Positions 1 to 11,266 of a DNA stretch of 64,000 nucleotides are shown one piece after another. Position 1 is the first letter of the stretch; every line of letters starts with the position of its first letter. The notes beneath the pieces were generated by a model. The model searched no databases and had not been told where the DNA came from. It was given only the letters and a program-made list of their open reading frames with translations. A program made the translations under genes and the position numbers. Origin of the DNA: Sphagnum compactum. Taxonomy: Eukaryota > Bryophyta > Sphagnopsida > Sphagnales. Where the stretch lies: NCBI GenBank assembly GCA_965153455.1, contig OZ234495.1, positions 7,746,875 through 7,810,874 of the forward strand, in the 5' to 3' direction.

Positions 1-714
1 TAATTTTACATAAAATTGTGTTTACTACTGTGAGGTGGGAGATGTTCTAACACTAGGTTTTAATCTCCCCTTTATTGTGAGGTATATATAATAGAGTTCT
101 TTGGGTTTTAATGTTGTATAATATCATTGGAACAAATATGGAAAAAAAATCCCCTGTTTTGATACATCCAAACACTTACTTTGATCAATATAATTGGGAT
201 TATGAATTTCCAACTTTTAAATCTAATGCCACGTTTCAAGGCATATTTTCATGCCCACCCATTTCCCTACATGTTTAAGGGAAAATCTTCAGGTCATGCG
301 CATTTTTATTTTTTTTGATTTTGCAAAAGTGGCAATTTTTGGCTGAAACCACACATTTTTCAAGGTTTTCTCAATTAAATTTTCACAATAGCAAAAGTCC
401 ACCAAAGGAGGAAAAAAAAAAAAAAACCAAAAAAACCAAAAAAACACTGAGTGGAGCAAGTGAAGTGAACTCATAAAGAGAATTGAATCTGGCCAAAAGG
501 CCAGTTCAAGTGGCCAGATTCAAATCAGTTTGTGAAATACTTATTGTAAAATAGACCAACAATACCACGTTGTAATACCAATACTAATGAAGTGCTACTT
601 TGGGTCTGGCAAAACCCAAAGCTAATGTGCGCTACTATGCCTCAAGGAACAGCAATTGGTTAGGAAAACCACGAATGTGAACCTCGACTGCAATGGCAAT
701 TCTATCACTAGTTT
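1..714. other. AT-rich intergenic DNA, no gene seen
   Basis: No open frame here resembles a protein. The stretch holds an A-run near 412-425 with ACC/AAA-rich flanks that produces only a low-complexity Phe-rich frame on the minus strand. Confidence 0.6.
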
Positions 715-1381
715 AACAAGGGGTGTGTCACACTTTGGCCTTGCCATTTACATTAAAAGATATCTCAAGGCAAAAGGAGAATGATGGAAATTCAAATATT
801 TCACCATGCAAGAATATAATCTTCAAAAAAATCCTCTGAAAGAAAGAAACCAAAACCCTTCAAGACTTCACAACTCTATATAACTAATCTCAAGTTTCAA
901 CACAAGCCAAAACATCATCTTTCAAAAATCCTCATATAAAAATAGACCTAAACCATTTACTAAACTAGAGATAGAAGTCCCTTCACTGGATGGTGGTCAT
1001 TTATTGGCATTGCCTACGAAAGGCAAGGATATTGTGTTTCGACTCTATAATGAATCTAAACACAATATCCTTGCCTTTGGTAGGCAATGCCAATAAATGA
1101 CCACCATCCAGTGAAGGGACTTCTATCTCTAGTTTAGTAAATAATTTAGGTCTATTTTTATTATATGAGGATTTTTGAAAGATGATATTTTGGCTTGTGT
1201 TGAAAGTTGAGATTAGTTCTAGAGTTATAAAGTCTTGAAGGATTTTGGTTCTTTTTAGAGGATTTTTTGAAGATTATAATTTTTCCATGGTGAAATATTT
1301 GAGTTTTCATAATTCTTCTTTTGCCTTAACATACCTTTTAATGTAAATGGCAAGGCCACAGTGTGGCACACCCCCCTTGTT
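715..1381. repeat. Large foldback (inverted-repeat) element, family 1 copy A
   Basis: Two arms of about 325 bp (715-1039 and 1058-1381) are reverse complements around an 18-nt spacer (1040-1057). The inner 80 bp of each arm are almost identical, with one mismatch seen near 1017-1019; the outer part is slightly more diverged. The ends read AACAAGGGGTGTGTCACAC on the left and its near complement on the right. No coding frame is present. The architecture suggests a foldback or MITE-like non-autonomous DNA element. Related copies lie at 2571-2815, 18102-18342 and 26505-27060. I could not identify a clear target-site duplication. Confidence 0.88.
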
Positions 1382-2570
1382 CACACTTTGAAAGACACTA
1401 CAATATGGTGCAAAGAAAGCCCCATGTCCCAACTCAGTGACTTTTGCACAAATTTCATAAAGCTTGTTGTCTTGGGGGTCCCCAGACTTCTTAGATCTGC
1501 TAAAAATGATGGAGACCCTAAACCCTAAACCTAATGATGATGAAAAACAACAACAAAAATCTCCACAGCCATCACCACTCTTTAAAAAAGTATCCATGAA
1601 GTCATCATCATCCTATCTTTGGGCCCTGGTTTGACCCTCTAGTGTTACACATTTGCTCCTCAATTTATTGTTTCTCCTTTTTATGAGGAGAAAAGAGGGG
1701 CCAGAGATTGAGAAGTTTTTCTTGGGGGCTCCAAACTTAGAAACATGATGATCTAATTCATCATTATTTATGTCAATGTCAAATTTAATTTCAATTAATA
1801 TAAATATCATGGACATGAAAAGGCATATGTTAATTTATATTTTCATTATCCATGTTGGTGGGTAATGAAAGAGGTGAAATTAGTTATAAAAATAAGAAAA
1901 ATAATTATTAAGAAAAAAAAGCAAGGTAGTTATAAAAATAAGAAAAATAATTATTAAGAAGAAAGTGACGTAGTTAGTTAGGTTTGAAAATGAGATAATT
2001 ATATTTGAAAATGTCTCTGGAATTATAGTCCAGGAACGACCATTCAAACGATTATGCAAAATCAATAAGGAGCCTACAAAAATTTATTAAAAATCACCAC
2101 CCATATCAAAATGCTTGTCACTGGAATTTAATCCGACGCTGTCTTTGGGGTCCTACCACTTAAGGTACACGACCCAAAAGCATAGGTAATGTGCTTCAAC
2201 GAACACCACCGGAATATTTTATCCCGAGATTGCTGTTTTTTGGGGTTTGCATATAACTATGCATGCATGCATGCATGATTTATTCGAGAAATGCACAATC
2301 GAATCAAAATCTTTTGTTTGTTTCACGGCCAATATTCAACTCAAATCAAGCATTCCTATTGGTGCAAAACTTGAAATCAGCCCCCCCCCCCCAAGGTTTT
2401 TACACTTGGAGTCAAGGCTGAAATAGAAAAAAATATTTTCAATCTGCCCCAAGATACTACTAATAAATGCTGAACTTTATGGGCCCTTGTATTGTCCCCA
2501 CCAAGGCTGAAAAAGGGATACCATCTAATTTGGGAAGCTCAATTTGCAACCCTTGGGGCCAATGTTCCAG
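1382..2570. other. Intergenic AT-rich DNA with small tandem repeats
   Basis: A 34-bp motif starting TAGTTATAAAAATAAG occurs twice in direct orientation (1881-1914 and 1927-1960). A short (ATGC)n run lies at about 2260-2277 and a C-run at about 2381-2392. No credible gene was seen. Confidence 0.6.
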
Positions 2571-2815
2571 CATTTATTGGCCTTGCTTACCAAGGCAAGG
2601 ATATTATTGTGTTTAGATCCATTATAGAGTATAGTAGCTTAATGGATTTTGGCCCATACTAGGTAATAATAATAGGTCTATTTTTATACAAGGATTTCTG
2701 AAAGATGATATTTTTGGCTTGTGTTGAAACTCGAGATTAGTGAGAGAATTATGATATCTTGAAGGATTTTGGTTTCTTTTAGAGTAATTTTTTGAAGGTT
2801 AACAAATAAAATATT
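2571..2815 (+). repeat. Foldback family 1, single-arm copy B
   Basis: This matches the right half of copy D (26840-27060) and the right arm of copy A in the same orientation. It begins with the inner hairpin sequence (ACCAAGGCAAGGATATT) and runs through the GGTCTATTTTTATA and GGCTTGTGTTGAAAC blocks to the TTTTTTGAAG block. The outer terminus is missing, so the copy is truncated. Confidence 0.75.
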
Positions 2816-3063
2816 TTACCTATGATTGAAGTTTGTCATTAAATCATCTTCAAAAAGCTTGGTCACGAAAAAATAAAATTTTGACGGATCACTATTACAA
2901 AATGTGAGTGCAATTCACTAATCCCTGTTCACTAAATTAGTGAATTCATTGTTTTTTCACTAGTCACCATTTATTACAACTAATGAATTCACTCAAAATC
3001 CAATGAAATCACTTGACATAAAAAGACACCTTTTGTTATATTATAATGAATATATTTCTTGAC

Positions 3064-3153
3064 ATCTTTGGGAATCAAACTCCCAATCTAAAGGAGACCA
3101 ATGTGTGTCCAAGCCCACACCAGACTATCCTCACCACTACATCACTACTATAA
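3064..3153 (-). repeat. tRNA-derived SINE-like head
   Basis: Read on the minus strand, this has an A-box-like GTAGTGGTGAGGATAG followed about 50 nt later by a B-box-like GAGTTTGATTCCC, the spacing of an internal RNA polymerase III promoter. It does not fold into a convincing functional tRNA cloverleaf, so a SINE head or tRNA relic is more likely. Similar signatures occur at 4371-4445, 55786-55845 and 56611-56680. Confidence 0.45.
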
Positions 3154-4370
3154 ATCCCAAAAAGTGAGGTGCACTTTGTATATCTATTCGCAAAACACTC
3201 AAAGAAATTTTAAAATATTCAAATTGGGACTACCAAATCCCTTTTTTTGTTTAAATAAGTAAATATTTGAGCAAAAGACGATGGATTATCCATTATGGAT
3301 ATCCACTACAATAATGGGAGAACACTTGTGGTCTCTTCTATGGTCTCATTCAGGTTTACTCTTCAACCAATGTTGGGCGGTGTTTAACTTCTATAGGAGA
3401 AACTCTAGTTCTAGTTCTGAAAAATATAACTGGAATTGTTTTAGTTGTGATTCCAGTTTTATATTTCTAAAATGTAAATTAGAATGTTGTTGTGTAAAAT
3501 CTGTTTTTTTTATCTTCGTAGATTGTTTTGACTGCAATTTTGGTATTGATTTTTGAAATTCGATCTCAATTTGGATCTAGTTCTTACTAACTGTGGCTAA
3601 CACTTTGGTTAATTGCCAGTTTATCATTGATTAACCTAACTGTTGGCTGTAGTCCCTCTTTCTTTTTTAATCAAAAAAATTAAATTAAATTAAATTCCCC
3701 GCATAAATAGAGTAGGGTATCTGTTTTGGAGTCCAATTCTTCAAAAAATAAAAATCTGATTTCCAGTTTCTGTCATCTTCTCAAAATCAGTCCCAGTTTG
3801 GATCCAGTTTTGGCTAAGCTAAAACCCTAAACCTAAACCTAAACCAACAATTTTTAACCATCAAAGAGAGTACCCGTCCAACCCGACATTGCACTAGGAA
3901 CAAAGGCCTTTGGGCCATGGTCCAAGCAAGTTTGTGCATTGTACAATAGAGTTATTCCTAATGAACCCTAAACCCAGGGGCTACTGGGCCCAAACTTTGT
4001 TCACATTATGGCCAGCGTTTATTTGAAGGATTTTGGGAAGCTGCCTATGTGGCTACTTTGTGCCTGACCTGGCAGCTTAAGTGGATCCATTCACATTACT
4101 GGACATCTATTGTTAAGTGGCTACAGAGGGGGGGGGGGGAAATCCAGCATATGGCTATTTTGGTCCTTGGAGGGGATGTGTTTTTTGGCTATTGCAGATT
4201 GCATGTTGTAGTTCAGTAGTGGTTATTTCAAGTTTGACAGAGTGTCCAATTAGGCTATTGCAAAAAATTTGGTGTAGCCTTTCGGCAAATGTGTAAGAAA
4301 ATTGGCTAAAGCAACATGCAGTGACAAACTTTTGTTTAGCAATGCCTGAAATCTAAAACAACATTGAACA
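3154..4370. other. Intergenic DNA with short telomere-like motif
   Basis: No gene was recognised. At about 3822-3845 there is a short run of CCTAAA-type units (three to four copies, close to but not the plant CCCTAAA telomere unit). A G-run lies at 4128-4139. A 91-codon open frame at 3281-3556 has no recognisable features. Confidence 0.5.
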
Positions 4371-4445
4371 AGGGAGTTGAACCCTTGTCCTAAAGGGCAC
4401 TGCACTTAGTGGCAACACATAATCCTAACCTTCAAGCTACATGTT
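4371..4445 (-). repeat. tRNA-derived SINE-like head
   Basis: On the minus strand an A-box-like GTAGCTTGAAGGTTAGG is followed by a good B box, GGGTTCAACTCCC. The intervening sequence does not make a normal anticodon arm. It is most likely a SINE or tRNA relic. Confidence 0.45.
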
Positions 4446-5950
4446 AGTTATAGCAATACACGGACCTTCAATTGCCAGAAAGGAAGAAAAAATTGTACCC
4501 AAACTCCAAATGCCAAAGTAGTCTGAGGAGGCAAAATCCTTCAAAGTTGTTGAAGGATTCAACCTGCACTAGATCACCTCCCTTAACAACCCCAAACCAG
4601 AACCATAAGAAGTTAGAACCATTCCTAAGCTGCAAATCAAACAACATTTTAGCAAATGCAAACCTAAAAGGAAAAGATGGGACAAATCATATTAGATACC
4701 GTAATCCAATGGGTACATACATGGTAGACACAAAAAGATGGGACAACATCCCAATTTTCCACTACTCAACATTTACAAGCAATGAATACCATGATCTTTG
4801 GATTGTAGCAATAACTGCCACCAAAACTTATAAGGCAGCCATGGCCTCAAAAAACTAGATGTGCATCTACATAATCATCATAAACCAGTGAGCCGATGAA
4901 CAACATCCAAAATGTGTGCCATTGCCAACTTTCAAGACAAAAGACCCCTTCGAGTCTTCTCCTCAATCCAGGTCATGATGGCATCATCATATGAAAAAAT
5001 ATCCACATTGTAAAAAGGTGGCACATACATATGAATCACCAAATCCAAATGTTCACAAAGCCTATTTCAAAATCATGTTTTCATGAATGTCAAGGTGGAA
5101 AAAGTCCTCTCATCTTCCACAAATCCCATGGATTTGAACCAGAGCTAGTTCCACCACCTTCATGAATTCACTATGACAAACACACAACGATGCATTGGAA
5201 GACAACTTTAACTTTTTCCAAAGCTAAGACAACAAATTTAGATCTAAGGGTTGATCCATATAAATTCCAAAAAACCAGGTTTTGGAAGGAAAAATCAGTT
5301 GAGAACATGGTAACACTTGAAGGCTTACCATTCAATTCAAGCATGATTTCCTTTCATATTTGGTTGTTCAAAAAATCGATACATAGATTGCAAAACAATG
5401 TTCACATGTTGAGTTTCCCTATTTTGTAATGGGTTCACACTTGGGCCAACGGCACAGGCCACACTAGTAATTACTAATATGCAAAAAATCAATTATGAGA
5501 TTTTGTGGACACACATTTTAAAATCATTTTTCCCATCTTTTCCTTCTATAAATTTTTTTTCCCCTTGGCAAACTTTGTACAATCTAGGTTAGCTTTACTA
5601 GTCATTTTTTATGAGATGGATTTCATTCCTCACCATTCAAGATAACAATGCCTTTTGAGGGTATTTCATTTGCCTTAAGCATTTTGCCATTGTTGATTGA
5701 AGTTTCTAATTGCAATGAAAATATTATAGTCACATTGCTATATAACAATTTATGATTAGAGTTCCCAAAGAAAGGAAGGTATTGTTTTTATGGAAGTACA
5801 TTTGGTGTAAGCCCTACTAATGGCGAATAATTTTGAACATACTCAAAATGCAAGTTTGCAATACTCATTTGTACATCTGATGCAATACTTGTGTTTCGAG
5901 TTAAGTATGGGTAAGTAAAGCATTCATTAGACTACCCATGTTAGCCACGG
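4446..5950. other. Intergenic DNA with an unassigned 128-codon open frame
   Basis: The frame at 4472-4858 (+) is open for 128 codons, is Lys/Asn/Thr-rich, and opens on TTG rather than ATG. I recognise no domain in it. The rest of the stretch shows no coding signal. I do not call a gene here. Confidence 0.45.
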
Positions 5951-5959
5951 GGCATGGCT

Positions 5960-6190
5960 TTTTTTTTTTCCAATTTGGTGATGTAGCTGAAGTGGCAATC
6001 ATCCATAACCCAATTTAACCAGATTTGGCTACATACTAGATATGAAAGTTTAATTTTTATTTTTTTTTAAATTCTCCTATGTTCTTAGCTACCTACTGGA
6101 ACTTATTTTTAAAAGCTGGCGATTAGGGAAAAAAAATTCTTCGAAATCTGGCTAATTTGGGCCTTTTTTTTCATGAAAAATCCTTTGTAT
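5960..6190 (+). repeat. AT-rich dispersed repeat family 2, copy 1
   Basis: It contains the family signature AAGTGGCAATCATCCAT (5990-6006), then an ATTTGGCTACATACTAG block, ATGAAAGT, a T-run, a GCTACCTACTGGAACTT block and CTGGCGATT. The same blocks recur at 16544-16790 (inverted), 26130-26275 (inverted), 31390-31550 (partial) and 44610-44870. Confidence 0.65.
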
Positions 6191-6849
6191 ATATAGGTTG
6201 AAATCATATTTTTCAGGTTAAAATTTGGGGAAATTTTGCCCCCAAAAAATGAACTCACAATTCACCATAAAACCTGGCAAACATTCCGGTGTCAAAAATG
6301 TGGGGTCAAATGAAAAATTACATTGTTCCATTGTCTCTACCTTTGCAAAGAAAGCTGATAAATGGGGTGCGGTAAGTAATTATAATAAATGTTAATGCAT
6401 ATGCTGAAATTAAAAAGTTTTTTCTTTTTCAATTTTGGGAGATAAATGGGGTGTGGTAATAAATCATAATAAATATTATTATTAGTGCATAAGGTGAAAT
6501 GAATAAAAAGGTTTTTCTTTTTGCAATTTTGTGAGGTAACTTCATTGCCAATTAAATAATTAATTCACAAGAGGAAGTAGCCAAATTGGGCTACTGGTTA
6601 AGAAACTTCAAGAATCTTACTATATTTTGGTGATCTGGTGGAACCTATACCTGTTGTCTAAATCTGACAATTTCAGAGAAATTTCCTCAAAATCTGCAGA
6701 CTTTTTTTGGCGCATTTTTTTTCCATCAAAAAATTCTTTGCATGAATCACACTAGAATTGTTTTTTGGTGGCCAAGTGGCAAAAATTCGCCAAAAATTTT
6801 AGGAAAAAAACTCATTGCTCATCATCATAATTTTCCATGACTAAACGAA
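6191..6849. repeat. Further AT-rich sequence related to repeat family 2
   Basis: The sequence repeats parts of family 2, such as GTAGCCAAATTGGGCTACT near 6577 and the AAATTCGCC/GGCAAAAATTCGCC blocks near 6784. An approximate direct duplication of a 'gataaatggggtg(c/t)ggtaa' segment occurs near 6357 and 6442. No gene was seen. Confidence 0.45.
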
Positions 6850-7887
6850 TTTTCCATCAATTTGTGTTTAGTTTTTGATAGCATGTTTGTTTTGTTCTGG
6901 GCTTTTCTTTGGGTTTTGTTTTTGCAATCTCCTTGCAATTACAAGAGAGACGAAGAAGAAGAAGAAGAAGAAGAAGAGGAGAAAAGATGAGGAGGAGACG
7001 AAGAGTCGGTCTACCGGTGATAGGTTTTTTCCAACCCTTCTTCTTCTTCTTCTTCTTTGGATGATGCCATGACGTAGGTAAGAATTTTTGTTGTTTGTTT
7101 CAAGAAAAAGCAGCTTCCCTGATGGTGCAAGTGTTGTTGGTGGTGATTGTGGCGATTTTTTGTTTTTTTGGGAATCATGTAAGGAGAGAGAGAGTCTAGC
7201 TGCCTCGTGATGGATTGGTTTTGCTTGTCCTGTGTTTTCTGAGGTTTGTGTGTTTGTCTGTTTTGTTGTTGCTGTTTTCTTCCAGATGATTACCTTATAT
7301 TGGAGTTGAGGATTTGGTTTCTTGGTTGGGATCTAGAGGGTTGTTATGTGTTGTTGGGTGGCGGGGGGGGGGGCAGGTTGGGAGGGGGCTTTGTGTGGTA
7401 GAATTGCAGTTTCTGAAGGTCAGTGGTTTCTTTGGGGTTGTGAGATGATGGGGTGTATGTGGGTGGGTGGGGGTTTTATGATGGGTTTTTGAAGCTTTTA
7501 TGGGTTTTGATGTTTTTGAGGTTTTGTAAAAAAATTTACTGGTTTGAATCCACGTTGTGAGATTATGTCAGATCTTGTGGGATTTTGGAACTTTTTGGGC
7601 GGTGTAGTGTTTTTCAAGGACGCTTGTGACAACAATCTCTGAGGCGCAATATTCTCCCAACCCCCCTGCAGTCTTGCTCAACCTGCTTGTCGAGTGAAAG
7701 CTTCTTGGTATGTGCAAAAATTAGCTTCTTGATACGTAGCTTCTTCAACTGCTATCATATCACTTAACTTCATGCTCTTGTTTTTGAGCACTCTTGTTCA
7801 AGAAAGTAATTTTTTATGTAAGAAATCTGATGCGTAGAGAAAAATTTTCTTTATTTATGCCAGTGGAAATCAGGCTGCCTGGCAAAG
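6850..7887 (+). promoter_or_regulatory. Probable 5' leader of the PIRL gene with a leader intron
   Basis: A purine-rich (GAA)n tract at about 6950-6990 and a pyrimidine (CTT)n tract at about 7038-7060 lie in a region of raised GC. A good donor (TAG|GTAAGAA) at 7078 and a pyrimidine-preceded acceptor (TATGCCAG, ending 7863) would define a leader intron of about 786 nt. The spliced leader would then reach the ATG at 7888 within 24 nt. The two triplet tracts are complementary and could pair in the leader RNA. No TATA box was confidently placed. The open frame at 6875-7072 is low-complexity and is not called. Confidence 0.45.
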
Positions 7888-10028
7888 ATGGGGAGGAAGC
7901 TGGAGACAATTGAGGAGATTACATCTGAGATGATGAGACTACAATCTCTTCTTCCAGCTCGGCCCAGTCCAGAAGAATTGCAACTTGCACAGCAAACTCT
8001 GTCAAAAGTGGATGTAAATCTTCCAGCGAAGTTGGAAGAGCTTTTTTTACAGGCCAGGCCTGCTGGTGTTCCACCCCCCATCTTTCGAGCATTTCAGGAG
8101 ATGTGTGAGGATGTCTTGCGCACACAGGTAAGATTTTTTTTTGTGCAATTTCCATAATCAGACTTGCCACTTTGTTACAAGTTTGTAATACTTGTTTTGT
8201 CTGTAGTTGGATTCTTATCAGAAATCTTCACCGAAATAGATGTGGAAAACTTGATACAAAAGTGCAAGAATGTGTTGCTTATGATACAGGCCCAAGTTGA
8301 TAAGCAGATTGCTACGACCACAATAGAGATTGAAAGGCGGCATTCCCACTATGGGGCACTCTTGCAGCGAGTCAAAATTGTGGCTTCTCATCCTCTGAGC
8401 AAAACTGGAATGGGTCATGCTGTTGGGCCTGAGCGGAAATTTCACGGCAATCCACTAGTAGATGGAAAGCTGAGCAGTCTTCCCATGGTTTCTGAAGACA
8501 GTGTAATAACACAAATATGGCCAGAAACTTTGGAACAAAAGATTCAGCCTTTGAAAAATCGATCATTGAGGTTCTCTTCACAAGAGACAACAGCAAAGAG
8601 TGCTGCAACAACTAACAGAGGTGGGATAGCATTAGAACAGGAGTCCTGCAGTCAGGTTCTCAAACATGCTCTCTGGTCATGAGAAACTCTACTTTCTATG
8701 TTTCCTTTGTGGGGGGAGAAGAGTTTCCGAAGAATTGAAAGGAGGAGGGTGTTGATCTCACAATCCTAAGAAATTGTGTTGATTAATCGTTGTAGACATT
8801 GCGTTGGATGGTGATGGTGTGGGAGGTGCTCGTGTTTTCTCCCAGCAGCTAATGAGGACTTTGGACAGAGCTGTCGCAAAAAAATCTGAAGTCCTTGATC
8901 TCAGCAACATGTCTTTATCCTCGCTTCCTGAGTCCATTGGCCTTGTTATGAATCTGACGTCCCTCGATTTATCTGGTACTTTACAAACACCCTGAAAACT
9001 CTGCTGTGGCACACAAGACTAAGTATATGAAGCATAGGAAGTGTGTGTCTCCCCCATCCCCACTTTTCCTTAAAAGTGTTTGTCTGTCTATAAATCACAT
9101 CTCTTTGAGCAGTGGGCATTTTTTGGCAGGGAATGAGTTGCAAGAAGTACCAGAATCTATTGGTGAGTTGGCAAGGCTGGTCCTTCTTGACGTCCAATCA
9201 AATCAACTGAAGAGATTGCCAGAGGCTCTTGGATGCCTCACCAACTTGGCCACTCTGAATATTCAAAAGAACTCAATTGAGGAGTTGCCATGGACAATTG
9301 GGCTTTGCACCTCACTTGTGGAGTTGAATGCTGATTTCAACAAATTGAAGGCGTTGCCTGAGGCAATCGGCCACCTTGTATCGTTGCAGCGTATATCTGT
9401 GCACCTCAATAGCCTGAGAAGCTTGCCAACTACCATATCCTCGCTTACCAACTTAACGCAGCTGGATGTGCATTTCAACCAACTGGAGACTGTTCCTGAA
9501 AGTTTGTGTTCACTGCCAAACCTGACTAACCTGGATCTTTCGTCCAACTTTACAGAATTGAAGGAGCTTCCGAAGTCGATCGGTCGATTGCAGAGCTTGC
9601 GAGAAGTGGACATCAGCTTCAACCATATTACAGAGCTCCCTGCTTCATTTGTTCTATTGACAGGACTTCAGAAACTCACATTGGATGGCAATCCCTTGCG
9701 CATGCCTCCACTGCAAATTGCACAGCAAGGAAAGGAGGTACACCACATTCCATCCCTAGATCTATCCCAAGCTCTCTATTTAAACTGCTTACAATTGTGA
9801 AACTTGAAACTGCAAAGCTCTTTCCTGGCTGCAGCTAATTACAGGAAGGATGTCAATGTATTGCAGGCTATATTCAACTACATGAATGACATGCGGCAAC
9901 ATCTGGAGGCAGAGGAGAAAGTGCGATCACGAAAGATGGGCATGGCTTCTATGATGACCGTTTTCAAGAAGAACAAGATTGCAAATTTCAGGGTTAAAGA
10001 CGACCCAGATCTGAGCATCAAGGCATGA
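7888..10028 (+). CDS. Plant intracellular Ras-group-related LRR protein (PIRL family), five exons
   Basis: PIRLs are plant cytoplasmic LRR proteins related to animal SHOC2/RSU1, thought to act as signalling scaffolds. Inferred exons are 7888-8127, 8290-8620, 8796-8975, 9130-9737 and 9867-10028; phases join cleanly to give 506 residues. The N-terminal 190 or so residues are a family-type helical region (QAQVDKQIATTTIEIERRHS around 80-99). Ten LRRs of about 23 residues follow (about 220-435; pattern LxxLDLSxNxLxxLPExIGxL), then QQGKEAIFNYMNDMR, which matches the usual post-LRR helix. The final basic tail ends SIKA and differs from PIRLs I remember, so a further 3' exon or lineage-specific end is possible. 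Introns of 129-175 nt are GT-AG; the exon 2 donor (AGAG|GTGGG) is the least certain. ATG at 7888 is the first in a frame that stays open upstream across the leader intron acceptor. No disabling mutation was seen. Confidence 0.87.
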
Positions 10029-11266
10029 TGTGTACCTTGATTGATCAAAGCATCACAAACGAGACATTTTCCAAAGGCGAATCTTTTCATACTTCTGGGA
10101 GGTCCCTCTGCTCCAATTTCTTCATTATGCAGACCAAAAATCACACACCCCAGAGTTTAGGAACTTGTCAACTGAAAGCAGGTTTTGTAAACTGTTGTAT
10201 GTATTTTTATGTAACATGTCAAACTGTGTGGAATGTACATACAGCCTAGGTCAGAGATTTCACAATTGCCATTTCTAGGCAGTTTTGTGCAGTGTACAAA
10301 TGTTCAGTAATTTGCATCATCTTCCTCTTGCAGACCAATTTTCTGGTTCAGGTTTTGGGTTCCAGCAGGAGGCCAGTTGCATTTGGTCCGGTTAGTTTCC
10401 CCCAGCACCACAGTCTGATAGTTCAATGTACCCAATGTACCCAGGCTCACCTGTAGTCAGAGAGGCCATGGCAGACTACTTTTTCTGATGATCTTTCTCA
10501 CACAAACAGATGCAAAACTGCTAGATACAACAACTTTGGTCTGCTAACCAACAATGAAATCTGCTAACCAACAACAATCTTCCTGCGATTCTAAGATTCC
10601 CACACTGAAGCCATCAGTAATGGCAATTCATGACAGACCCTGTGTTCGCGAGTGTGTCTCTCCTGCTTGCTGCAGAACACAATCCTTGCACATAAGTCCA
10701 AATGTAAGATAAGAGTGCCGAACAAGAATCGGCTGACGAGATAGACAGCAGGAGATTTTTTGGATCTCTGCTACTGGAATGGCAAGGCCTCAAAGATCTC
10801 CTCTCTGATGAAACCAAAAAAAAAGAAAAAGAGATAAAATATGTGCAGATTAAGAAACAATTGTTTCCGGTTATCATCGCAGCGATGTGGCAAGTGTTTC
10901 GTCTGTGCGCGCCTGGAATGCGGGAGTTGCAATCAACAACTCTTCATGACCAGAGGTTGGTTTGCCAAGAACTGTGTGTGTTAGTTTGCCGGACGTCTTG
11001 CTCATCTTCCTTCGTATGTGTACCGGGGAGTGCCTTTTGTCATTATTCGTCAAGAGTTTACCACGCTTTTCGAGCAGCCAAAGGGCTTTGTAAAATTTGT
11101 CTGTACAGGAAAGAACGGTGTGCAGTTTGCTATGTCGAGCGACTAGAGTCCCTCTCAGGTTTCGCGAGGAATGATGGAAGCTTTGGAATGTTTCAATGTC
11201 CTAACGCGCTGGTTGTAGAACCATGCAGATTTAGCAGGCAGAGAGTATGACGATGTTAAGAAAGAG
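10029..11266. other. PIRL 3' region and upstream region of the Sec14-like locus
   Basis: GC content is higher than in the surrounding repeats. From about 10840 the sequence has open frames (for example 10843-11250, +, Cys-rich) without a recognised domain, which more likely represent an upstream or leader region. No polyadenylation signal or promoter could be placed with confidence. Confidence 0.4.

Noticed and set aside
715-1381. MicroRNA gene precursor
   Set aside because: The arms are about 325 bp and nearly fully paired, far longer than a plant miRNA hairpin, and the sequence is a repeated family.
3822-3845. Interstitial telomere or chromosome end
   Set aside because: Only three to four units of CCTAAA type, not the canonical CCCTAAA array; too short to indicate a telomere.
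3064-4445. Functional tRNA genes
   Set aside because: A and B boxes are present but the intervening sequence does not form a proper cloverleaf with anticodon arm, so they are treated as SINE heads or relics.
6875-7072. Open frame with a poly-Lys stretch upstream of the PIRL gene
   Set aside because: It is produced by the GAA triplet tract in the presumed leader and ends within the proposed leader exon; no similarity to any protein.
10843-11250. 135-codon Cys-rich plus-strand frame as a separate gene
   Set aside because: No motif spacing typical of secreted Cys-rich peptides, no signal peptide I trust, and its position fits the upstream region of the Sec14-like locus.
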